Shown here piece by piece: positions 48,201 to 60,200 of a stretch of 64,000 nucleotides of DNA; the first letter of the stretch is position 1; every line of letters begins with the position of its first letter. The notes under the pieces are model-generated. The model saw only the letters and a program-made list of their open reading frames with translations, was not told where the DNA came from and ran no database searches. The DNA lies in contig OU744448.1 in NCBI GenBank assembly GCA_916610825.1, positions 29,286,107 to 29,350,106 on the forward strand, given 5' to 3'. The translations under genes and the position numbers were made by a program. The DNA is from Haliclystus octoradiatus (Eukaryota > Cnidaria > Staurozoa > Stauromedusae > Haliclystidae).

Positions 48201-51200
48201 TCTCCTTGGCAACAGGATCATGTAATCTAAAAGCTAACTTCCTGGCACCTTGAACAACAGGTTTAGCGTCGGACTTAATTTGAATAGTTGCCGAGCCAAT
48301 ACTACTTAAAGTCTCAACAGTGTTCACTTCGACATTAAATTCCGAAGGTAATGCTATTGGTGTACCACCTAATGCGAGATAGTCTGAGTAAGACAATAAA
48401 GGGCATTTTAAATTGGCAATGCTTTTGGCAAATATTTTAACTGCTCTGTGCTGCGGCGATGCCGACAGCTTTAACGTGCCAGAAGCACTAATCTTTATTG
48501 GCTTACTGTTCCACGGACGCACATAATTGTTTTTTAATGGCTTATAATCCTTTGCCTGACGTAAATAACCCTCCGGGACCATGGTTGATGTCGCCCCAGG
48601 ATCAATAAGAAATTTCAATGCTTCGCCAGCACAATACAGGTTTACATACAATCTCTTACCAGTAATATTGTCTTTAATATCATCAACAGCGAATGAAATG
48701 TCTGAAACACATGCGGACTCTTCTGACGATGAGTCACTTTCGTTGTCCAAATTAACAGCAGCTAATTTCTCCTTCGTATTTTTCTTGCTATACTTTTTAT
48801 ATTTCTTTTCTGTAGAGCTTTTATCCTTCTTGAAGTTGTTACATTTGTTTGCAAAATGGTTCTTAGCCTGACATTTATTACATGTCTTTCCAAAAGCGGG
48901 ACAATTTCCCTTACCATGTGACCGACCACAAAATTTACAGTCGTCGTAAGTAATTGCACTTGCAGCACCTTCTATTGTACTACTTGTCGGATTATTCATC
49001 ATTACAGTCTCAAATGTTGATATCAAATTGGTACAATCAGTAATAGTCAATTTATCGATATCTTGTTGCAATATTAACCGCTTTGCATCTTCATTTCTGA
49101 TACCTCTAATTAATAAGTCCCGTATTAATAATTCTCCGTTCAAGTTATGATCTGTATAGCCAGACTCTTCGTAAGCTGTTCGTAAAGCTTGTAAAAATTC
49201 GTTAATCGATTGATCAGTTCCTTGCTTGGAATCGAGTAGTTTGCAACGATATTGTAGATGTCGTCGTTGAGGTTTGAGTATATTTCCCATTTCTATTAAA
49301 ACATTTTCCACATTTTCTGGTGTGTCAATAGTAAACTTGCAGTTCTTTTTACAGAATTGCCTAAATTCTTCTCCCGCAACATTATATAATATCGCTAGTT
49401 GCTTTCGTGGAGTTTTTAAATCAATATCTGTTGCTAAAACATAATTTTCAAAAGCAGATCTCCATTTAATATATTTATCGTACGCATTTAGTTGAGTAGG
49501 GTCAAACTCTGAGGGCAATCTCCCTCGAAATCCTGCCATAATTATATAACAAAAAATTTATAATGATATTAAAAAAAAACCAAGTCAGGTGCGACATCAA
49601 CTGCGCCAATGTTGTGACTCAATAACTGACAACAAAGTATAAACTGCAATTCATTATAATTCAATTGATAGCGTTAGCGTACATACAAGATTAAGACTAA
49701 AACATCTAAAGATTATCAAGGTATTTATAGTGGTAATAATGAGGCTACACATAAACGAGGCACCACACAGCCACTCAAAGCAGAAATGCAGCTCCAAGCA
49801 CCAGGAGAAAAGATTGTAAAGCGTATGAAATTATTTGGACAATGGGAAGTTGAAGGAACTGCATCAAATTGTGTACCAAGGTAAATTTTATGATGTTACA
49901 TATCCGAACTCACAAATTCTTCGAAACCTCATACTCCTAGAAATTCTTCTGGACCTTCAGATTGAAGTTTTGAAAGCCAGACGTTAATTGTTTTTATTGT
50001 TTGTATTGAGATCTAATTTCTCTGTTCTATGTATATAGTTTAGTGATACGATAATTACATGTGTTAATATGTAGCACCAGTTTTTCCAATCGTTTTTGTT
50101 TGGTTGTTGTTATCTTTTTTTTATCAAGATTTGTGATTTTTCGTCACTTATTTATACGTTAGGGTATGTTCACTGCGGTTTACACGGCTTGAAATTCTAC
50201 ATCACCTAGAGTCTGATTTAAGTGATGTGGCTGTCTGTGTTGTAATGCAGGTAATATTCTATTATTTTATATAAATCATTAAATATGTGGTTTGATTTTA
50301 TCAAATGCATGTGGATCCAATGTTTACTTAATTTTCGTACAGAAAACCCAGTCTATCAGATAACTATCTTTTGATTTGATTTCTGGTTGTACAGTGGAAT
50401 TTGATTTGATAATACTTTTTTAATGTTAATTGCATTACAGCAGTACTAACTGTAATGGAAAGCGATATTTATCTTTACTCAATTACTGTAAATCACTAAA
50501 GTTTGTTTTTACAATTGGTGAAATTCTGTCAAGTGAAATATTTCAAAACTTTAAAAAGGCAGCCTTATGTGGAAATGGCAATGGGTATTTTCGTGAGACA
50601 TGAATTGAATTTTCTGATTATTGTGATTTTGTGAAGTTAATAATGATTAGTAATATCCTTACAGTGATCTATGAAAACAATGAATGCACATTAGAGCTTG
50701 AAAATGAACATTTACCGATAGATTTTAGTTTTAATATTTGTGCAACGAGATCACATTTATTGATTTTTGGGTAGGACAGCTTATTCCCCCTCTGGTGCTA
50801 ATGATAAATGGGACCAAAACGTACATGCAAAATACAATATGAAGTTGTTTCAACCCTTTTCCTCTGAAAATTCCTAACAAAGACTTTTTTATATATGCCT
50901 TAATAGCAATGAGCCACATGGCCACATGCGTTGCTAGGTTACTGTAAATAACAGGTGTGTTCAGGAATGTTAAAGTTACTTTTAAAAAAATAGCTAGTTA
51001 GGCTATAGTTACGTTGGCGAAAAAGTAAATAGGTTTTTGCAGATGCGGTTTTTAAGAAAAATATCCTAACGTTTTCAGTGGGGATATTTCGAACACTGTG
51101 GGGTGCTATGAGTTGGGCTTATTTTACAACACAATCTCCCCTCTGAATCTCCCTACTGACATAGTTATTCAATATCTTATTATTTCATCAAATTTGTTCC

Positions 51201-54200
51201 AATATAGGGCTTACGGAGAAGCCTACGTTCAGACAGCATACCAGTGATGCAATCGCAAACAAACGATGTTGAAATTGACCTTACATTTTCTCTCCAGGTA
51301 AATACTTTCTTTCTGGCTATCCGAAATTCTTCAATATATACCTGTAATATTAGTCAATGCTCAATGCAACTGATAGAACATTGATTGATTTCAGTTGATC
51401 AGATCACTGTAATGATTTATTTTAATAAACTGCCAATAGACACAATAGGCAAGTAGCTTATTCAGTAGCCATCACCAGTACTGCTCAGAGAACGAGGGGC
51501 TCATTTCTTAAAGGGGCAATAATGACTGGTGGATGCTGAACGCTTGAAATTTGGTGCGTATTATATCAAGATGGGTTAGACAAATGATCAAATAATTATT
51601 CTCTTGAAAAAATGTCTGTGTTATACAACAGTGGTCAAACTATTAAATTCTTTAAACCAATTACGCCATTTGTAATTTTGAGATTCGAATGTATCATACA
51701 TCAAATTATCATTTCAAAGGTTCTTCCCATTTTTTAACAAGTACTTGTTTCCAGCCACTATGCGTCAACAGTAGGCCTACTATTTAAAGAACAATGGACG
51801 GACTTCACCATAATGGCTAGGCATGAATGATTTTGACAAATGGTGAAATATTGATACAGTCAAACTTGTTTAATATTCCCATTCTGGTACGGTTGAAAAA
51901 TGGGACAATTAACGAGATGGGATATTAAGCAAGGTAGGATTATGAGAGTTTGTATGGAGAATGTGAAGAAATCGAATCAGTTTTATGTAGGGATATTAAG
52001 CAATGTGAGATATTAGGTAAGGTAAGAATACGAGAGTTAATATGGAGAATTAACCATTGAAATCTGTTTTATGTGAGGATAATAATTAAGCAAGGTGGGA
52101 TATTAACCAAGTTTGACTGTAACTTAAAAGAAACATCTATAATTACACCATTTATTTCTGTTATATTACAGTTCATTGATGTATGAATTTATTTATCTCA
52201 ACTTGTACTATATAGGCATACTGATGTCTATTGTCTTGACTTATCTTCAACATAAACTTTACAAACAATATGCAATAAAACTATATTTTGAAATAAGGTG
52301 TCTTACTTTTTTAGTACCCTCATTTTCTTAAAAGACATGGTAATGTTCTCAGAGTCATGTTACAAAGGCGGAAAAAGTATCGAAGGCGAACTATACTTGG
52401 CTACAAAACGCTTGCAATTGGAGAATTGAATATGTCACAAGTAAGTTGTATTATTTGTTTAAAAGTAGGCTACGTCTGCTGAATTACAAGCGTCTCCCAA
52501 CAAAAGGGACATATAGGTACAGGATGATCAGACTGTTTAGTGTTTACCATTTACATAGATATTGCGCGATCACTAAATGCAGTCAAAGTGACAATTTTAG
52601 GTTATCTTTGTATCTCACTCTTTTTCCTGCCACCAGCAAACCCGTTAGTTTTCCACAAGAGGGTTTACATCGGAAAACAAATTAAACATTTCAAGCTTCA
52701 GTCTCTTATTTAAACAAACTGCCGAACCAAATAAAAATCTCCTTTCAGAATGAACAATTGAACATACGTAGAGCTCACCTGTCTATATTGGCTAATTCAG
52801 TAATACACAATAAGCAATATAATAATATTTTACTCCACAAACCCTGTGTATAAAGGTCACCTGTATATAGTGGTCAATAAATTTAGATGTTATAGGTGGT
52901 TGTTATATATGGGTTTCACTGTATCTGTCTACGTTTGTATGATAGCCAGTAAAGATATTATTAAAAAGACATGTTCTTCCAAAACTATGTGACTCATATT
53001 TGATTGAATTTGAACAAGAGAAGATAAAACAAAGGCTACGCATTGATTGTGTAGGTATAAACAGTCGAAAACATGAACACTGGTTAGACTAAGTCATAGA
53101 AACAGAATAGCAACTGATAACATTCTCGATTATATTGTATAAGAATAATTTATTTGATTATACATAAATTTCCTGCAAGGTGCTAAGCAGTCCACTAATT
53201 CTTTGCCTGGTAACTGTATTCCAAACCTTCATTTTGAAATGTGAAAATATCTGATGATATAGCATTATGTAGTTAAAGTAGCATTGATCGGCAGTCGCTA
53301 TGAGCTCAAATTCAATTAAGATTATCGTAAGTTCAACAGCAATGTCAGTCATGGTTTTGGTGTGGCCTCAAATTTCAAGTTTCAGCATTGTTTCAGGCAC
53401 AGGCGCATGTGACTCTAAGGGTGTAGAGCCCACTGGTCATTTTTGCCCCTTTCAGTGACGTGTGTGTATATATGAGCCACCTGGAAGGTTTGAGCCATGT
53501 GGTCTTTATATCCAGGTGGACACTGTACAGATGTTGTTGTAGATTTATAAAGGTTGTCATGATATCATAGGTCTATTCTATAGCCATTATGGTAATTATT
53601 GGTTGTTTTATATCCCCACAGGCTCTGCAAGGATGTGTTCCTCAATCGCTCAATTTGTATACTAAAGGGGCATACACTCCATCTGCCAAATTAATCATTG
53701 CTAGTCTAACCAGGTACATCTAGACCTGTCTTGATTTACGATACAAATTAACCTTTAGTTGCTAAAGAACCCAAAGTTTTGAATCTCAATCAGTTATGGA
53801 CACCTTAAGGGAGGGATGCCCCCTTCGCCTAATACTTTTCATGATAAGGTTTTGTTTTTATTTTTATATTATTGCTTTCTATTGTTAACAGCTTGGTTGA
53901 TTTCTATTTCTGTACTTGAAAATAATGGTTCAAATTTCTAGTATTTGAAAGGGCCATCAATCATAGATATGCCTATTCCTAGTTTTTAAATCAAAAATTG
54001 TCCTTATACACCTATCCCCATCACGAAGATTGCAATATTCCTGGATAGATAGGTCTCAATGTCAAATATGTTGTTGTTTATATATATTTAATATTTCAAG
54101 AGGAAAAGCCTCACTCATCTTGGATGATTTTCAGCAGGTTCCTCAAAATAGAATTAACAAGTTAATATTTATAACAAGAAAAGTAACAAGATTATTAGAA

Positions 54201-57200
54201 CATAACATAGGCTAACACTTGAATTGAACTAATTTACAAACATTGTATGTTTGAGGGTGGGTACTTTTAAATACATGGCACGTGACGATATTTATCTACA
54301 CCGTTCCATTATTCAGCGATCGTAACGTTTGTTTGTTCCCCATTTCGATCTTGCTTATGGTTTTGCAATTCTTTTTTATATCTAGTATCATGGGTATGAA
54401 CCGCTGTACCGTTGATAAAGCTGAAATCTGTGTCAATTAAATTATTTATGCATTTATAAGCATTTTTGAATGTACACATCTTTTAAAATCCGAGCTTTGA
54501 TTGAAGTCTCACCACATAACGTTGTTGAGACTGCATTGAAACGATAACACTGTTATAACTATTTCTATGACACAGTTACTAATCAGAGTACTGAGTCTAT
54601 TTTATTGGGTAATGCTAGAAAGCATCTCCCCCAATCAGAAGCAGATAGTCATGGCTGTGGTTCTACCTCACCTCCATTCACCTGCACCATAGTAAAGATA
54701 TCAATTAGGCTAAGTTGACTCTAATATATTATATCCCATATGTACCACAAAGACTCCCTAGGGGGTCATTATTTTAGAGATATTTTTAATTACTTATTCC
54801 TCATAGACATAGGTGTATGTAGGCTGCCCTTAAAACTTGCATGGCACTTCTTATTTGACTGTGTCAGTGTAACTCGCTTCATATCCCCTTTTTTCGTATC
54901 CCCCTATAAAACTGATTTCTATTGTATTTTTTATTTTTCTATTCTCTATACAAACTGTCATAATTTCTATCTCGCTTCTAAGCATCCCACTTTGCCTGAT
55001 ATCCCAATTTCATTCGCACAAAAGGGGTGATATTATGCAAGTTTGACGGTATCTACATTATAATAAGAGAATATTATGATATTTTGAATTATTACTTTTG
55101 TATTTTATCAACAGTCAACCTATTGATCAAGAATTTCACTCATCAAAGCATGCAGGTATTACTTCTCTCATTATTTCATTCCAAACTTTTCTCTTCGTTT
55201 AAGAATTACACATGCTTGAGATCATTTGGTTGATTTACTGAGGATAAAATAAATCAAGTATCTTATGATCTGCAATATAAGCATATATTCACATTTAAAA
55301 ACAGAAACACTTAAATATTATTTAATGAATTTAATGTGGAATATAATTTAGTTATTCAGTAGTTGACCCTGAGTCCGGCAAAGGTAGAAATCCTAGATTC
55401 CGGAAGGTCAGAGAAAATTCAGAAGAAAATTGGTATTTTTAATGATTTATTGGTCAAACATCAACAAAACAATTCAGAAGAACATTTTGAAATACTGGGA
55501 TTCCAGAAAACTGAAATTTTTGTTGAACCCTGAGTTGACATGTAGGCCTATATAATACAATCTAAGCAATTAATAAACTTGTATTGACAACCGAGACATA
55601 ATCAAATTGCACTCACACACACTTATCCTCATCTGAGCCAAATGTCTGAATTTTGTTTGGAATCTCCAAAATTATAATTAATTTAGCCCTTGAAGGCATA
55701 AAAAGGAACGGCCATCGTGCCTTGAACGTTGAAATTTTTTGCCACTTTTCAAGCCAAAAGTAGTGTAGTGAATCAGTGCATATTCCAAGACCAAAGGCTG
55801 CCGGTCAAATTTATGCCTTTAACAAATATTTCTATGTGGTTTGCATTCCAAGGTACAGATGATGCTAATTGTAATTCATCTGAAGAGGAATGCGATGATG
55901 ACTCATACAGTAGTGATGTTGATGACAGTGCTGGCGAACTCGATCACGGAAGGGTGAGTTGATAAAAACAATAAACTACCTTGAATTACTTGAGAATAGT
56001 TTGAAACTGTTTGCAACGTAACTTTTACATTGGATTACTGTTTATAGCGTACTAAATTTAACTGATCTTCCTGATGAAGGTTGGTATCTTTCTTCTTATG
56101 GATAATTGGCAGGGTTGAAGTTATAGAAAGTTTCTACTGTAATTATATGCACTGTTTTCTTGAAAGCTGGACAGTACAGAACAGTGTTTTTACTTCATGT
56201 GCACATTTGTTCTGCTAATAAAACTTTGAAGTTTTTTGTCTAATTGATGTTTTTTTCTAATCTAGCAATGCTTTGTTCTCTTTATTATAGGAATTAGTTG
56301 ATTACGACCAATCACCAGGGAGGCGGAAGGTAAATATTCTACTCTAGTTATAATAATTAATATTTAATAAATGATGTTGTATTAATTAACAACTTTTGGA
56401 ATTATGAACAAAACATCAGCTGTTCCAGTTTGATGGTGTGGCTATGTGCTCGCCGTTGGGTCCTTTAGTCCTTTCTGTTTATGTGCTATATGGAAGTCTA
56501 GACTTTAGTAGAGTCGGCCTTTTATCAAAATACTACACAAGATACGTTGATAATACGTTAGCTATTTTAGAAGTCCATTTAAAGCGTTAGAGTTTTTAAA
56601 TATTTTGAATAATTTTATACCAATTTTTTACAATTTGCAATGAAAGTAGAAGCTTTTGGAAAATTGCCATTCATAGGCAATTAGGCATTCTGTTTTTGAT
56701 TAATCAAGGCAACATTAAATAAGATGTTTATCGTAAACCATCAGATTCTGATTTACTTCTGAATTATCATAGTAACGTGGATCAACGATATAAAACCGGA
56801 ATATTTAAAACAATGCTAAACCGTGCTTCACGCATTTGCTTGAACAAAGAACTATTTCAAGAAGAATGCCACCGTTTGAAATTAATTTTTACAAACTAAA
56901 ATATCCAGCTAAGTTCTCTTTTAATTATTTAATGATTGTAACCATTTTAGGAATTTCAATGATTTTAATACTTGCAATGTTATTAACACTTCCAAGAAAC
57001 AAAAGCCTGTAAATATTGTTTTACGTTTAAGTACAGTGTAACCTCGTTACTATGACTGTCCTAGTGCAACAAAAAATCATGATAATAAGCGAATCTTGAC
57101 ATTAGCAGTAGTGATATTAACACTTAATAGTAGTGATATTAATGGCGTTACACTGTACCTTTATTTATTAGCAGGTTTTATTGTACTCTTTTTTAGTTAT

Positions 57201-60200
57201 AGTTCTATTAAGGAAAACCATTGCATAAAACTCTTTTTTAATTTTTATATTGGACATCAATATGTAATGCTTATTTTATTGGATGTTTTTTCATTACTAT
57301 ATTATTACAGCCATCTAAGAATCTTAAACAAAAGTTTGTTTCAATGTTATTCAAGAAGTTAAAGATTTCTGATGTGGTAGGTTTGGTTATAATTTTCCGC
57401 TTACAATCGTTATCATTATCACTTATTAATTCATCATTGTTTAAAAAATTTGGGTTAGATATAGTATGGTAACAGCATTTGCATTGTTTAAACTTGTCAT
57501 TTACCTTCTAAAGTCATAGGTACACACATTTATTTCAGTTTTCTAGATTGTTCTTCTAAATGGCAGCATATAAATTCACTTCACTTATAAATTCACACTC
57601 AGTATTTGCCACCGATTGGTAATTTTCTATGTGAATTTTAATATCAAACAATAGAAATGCTCATTGTAAGCATGGAGGTTTGAAAAAAACCCAAAAAATC
57701 ATTGCATGAAATCTCATTTTCTTACTTTACGCAAAGGAAAAAAAAGGAAAAAAAAAGCAAAGCCTGTTAGGTAAAACAATTTGTAGTTATCTATCAGATG
57801 ATATACTCTTGATTGATTTGCTTTTGAAATGGCGGAGGAAGTCACAAACACACATACTCAAAAATAAAACAGTTGCATATATACACACACACACACACAG
57901 GGTTTGGAACATAGTGTAGCCTTCTAGAGTCCTAAAACAATTTTACATTTTTTCTTCTGAATTTTTTGTTAAGATTTGACATATAAATCAGAAAAATATC
58001 TGAATATTCTCTAGCCTTCAGCGGTCTAGGATCAAAGCATTCCCATTTATTTCGCACAATGTAAACGGGCAGCATCGCTCATATTGTCATGCGAAATAAA
58101 ATAAAATCCAAATAAACAAAAGGATCAAAGCATTCCCACTTTTACTGCGTTCCAGACATATCCAGGCATGAAAATCTCATTAAAATTCCTCAGCATCTTT
58201 CCAAACCTGAAAAGGTTTCTGAACTGAATCAAAATATTTGTCAGTCCATGTGACTAGTTGAGATGACAATTAGGACCAATTATCGACCGTCCAACTGTGT
58301 TCAACTGCATAGGCAAACAATCCAATTTTGTTGATTGGACAATGTCAAACAGAGTTGAGACAACAAAATTGGATTGTTTGCTCGGTCCTTTAGACTAACT
58401 TTATTTAAAATCCTGTGCTTGATGTTAATAGCTCTAGTAAATTGGTGAACTCAGGGAAGAACATTCCAAATGATAGTTTGTTCTTTTGAGAAGGGGGTGA
58501 CCGATATAAAGTAATCATTTGTATTGTTCCAGTTGGTGTTGACAATATTTCGGTCATGTACTCAAAGGAAGTGAATGTTCTCGATGCTACAATTTTGATG
58601 TTTAATGATGTCTTGTAAACGATTCCCACTCCACCACGTCCCCCTCTTGCACTATGTCTAAACGTACAGTATAACCATTGGGCGTTGTGTCAGATATAAT
58701 AAACCCATTTGTGTTGCTTGGCAACAACCATGTCTCTGTTATGGCCATTATGTCAGTATCATTGTCGACAATAAAATCGTTAACAACAGCTGATTTGCTG
58801 TTGAGTGATCGGACATTAAGTAAGGGTGATCCACTAATGATTTCTGGTATTTTTGTTGATTAGGATCTTGATGATGTCCCTGGTGAATTATACGATGATC
58901 AAAATGAAGATCCTGATGTACAAGATGATTTTATGTTTGATGAAGATGATGACAGTGATAATGATAACGAGATGTTCAGTGATTCAATAAGCATTGCCTC
59001 AAATCCAAAACCAAAACTAAGGTTTGTTAGGCTACTATTATTCCAAAATCACTTTTTTTTATCAAACTCTGTGAAAGTGTGGTCTTAAGGGAACACAATT
59101 ATGGGACTGTATAATGGCAAGATCTAAGTTAACTCAAACAACGAATCCGTAATGCAAAGAATATCCACAAATGAGGCCTATAGGGTATTCGATCAACAAT
59201 GTAATTCTAATGGCTTACGCCCAACAAATGCCTAACGCATACACATGCGTAATGATATTTATAGGAATCTGGACTAGCCCTAGATCCCCATTCATAAACT
59301 CTACACAATAAGTCCAAATCTTCATTTATTGTAAGTGTTTCTTTACTCCAAAAGTAATTGTTTTCCTAACAGATGTAATCATCACTGCACAAAGACGTGC
59401 CTTGAATCAGCATGAGCACCAACATTTAAACAGAAGGAAAATTAAGACCCACTGTTCCTAATATAATTATTTGTTGGCCAAATAACTGAAACAATGGAAA
59501 CTCAACATGTAATGTCAACCAAACAGAACATTTGGCTAAGAGGTCTTAAACTCTGGAATATTTAGAATGATCTAAATCTCCTTGCATCACTACTGGTTTT
59601 GTTTCAATTTTGTAATGGTTTTTGCTTATTTTCAGGCCTTTTTTTGATCAATTGAGTCGTAATGAAAGTCAAGGCACATTAACCATAGATCGTGAGGTAA
59701 TTACAGAAATAACTCATCATATCTATTATTTTATCAAGTAAAGTATGACATATAACAAATGACATACTGCAACACAAATAATAGGCCATGATGAGACATA
59801 CATCATTCTGTACATATACCAATCAATAATGCTCTAATCAAAACTCAATGATTGACATCAGTACTAGCCTGCGTGCAGACAGACTTTTTCTTCGTAAAGT
59901 CTGTCTGCGCATTAGCGCAAAATTTAGCGTACTGATTGTTCTTTCCACTGCCACTGTTTTGGCAGTAAATTGTGATTGGCTATTAAAATATATGAACAAT
60001 TGGCCAGTATTTTAAAACAAAGGAAATTGAGTAATAACAGGAAACCCCACTACGTAAATATTGATTTAATATGAATTCAGTACAAACACATGGTACGCGA
60101 AACTCGGCGCCAATACGCAGACCGACTATACAAAGTAAAAGTCTGTCTGCACACAGGCTACATCAGAACAGCATATGACGCAAATAATAATGCCTTCAAG

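Larger units (their letters stand above)
45306..49767 (-). mobile_element. Ty3/Gypsy LTR retrotransposon, probably Mag clade, young, looks whole
   Basis: This 4462-bp element in minus orientation has 158-bp LTRs at both ends and one long gag-pol frame. On the minus strand a TGGCGCAG primer-binding-type sequence follows the 5' LTR (about 49608-49595), and a purine-rich tract (AAAAGAAAAGGCGAG, about 45478-45464) abuts the 3' LTR. The zinc-knuckle pair and short LTRs suggest the Mag/SURL group of Metaviridae; this is inferred from motifs only. The LTRs appear identical by eye, so insertion is very recent. It sits antisense inside the first coding exon of PACS. Confidence 0.93.

Noticed and set aside
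54740-55030. 96-codon frame upstream of PACS exon 6
   Set aside because: Rich in Phe, Tyr and Ile as expected from random AT-rich sequence; PACS exon 6 at 55115 is in place without it.
58678-58863. 61-codon plus-strand frame ending at the PACS exon 10 acceptor
   Set aside because: It is the antisense of the LINE endonuclease remnant.
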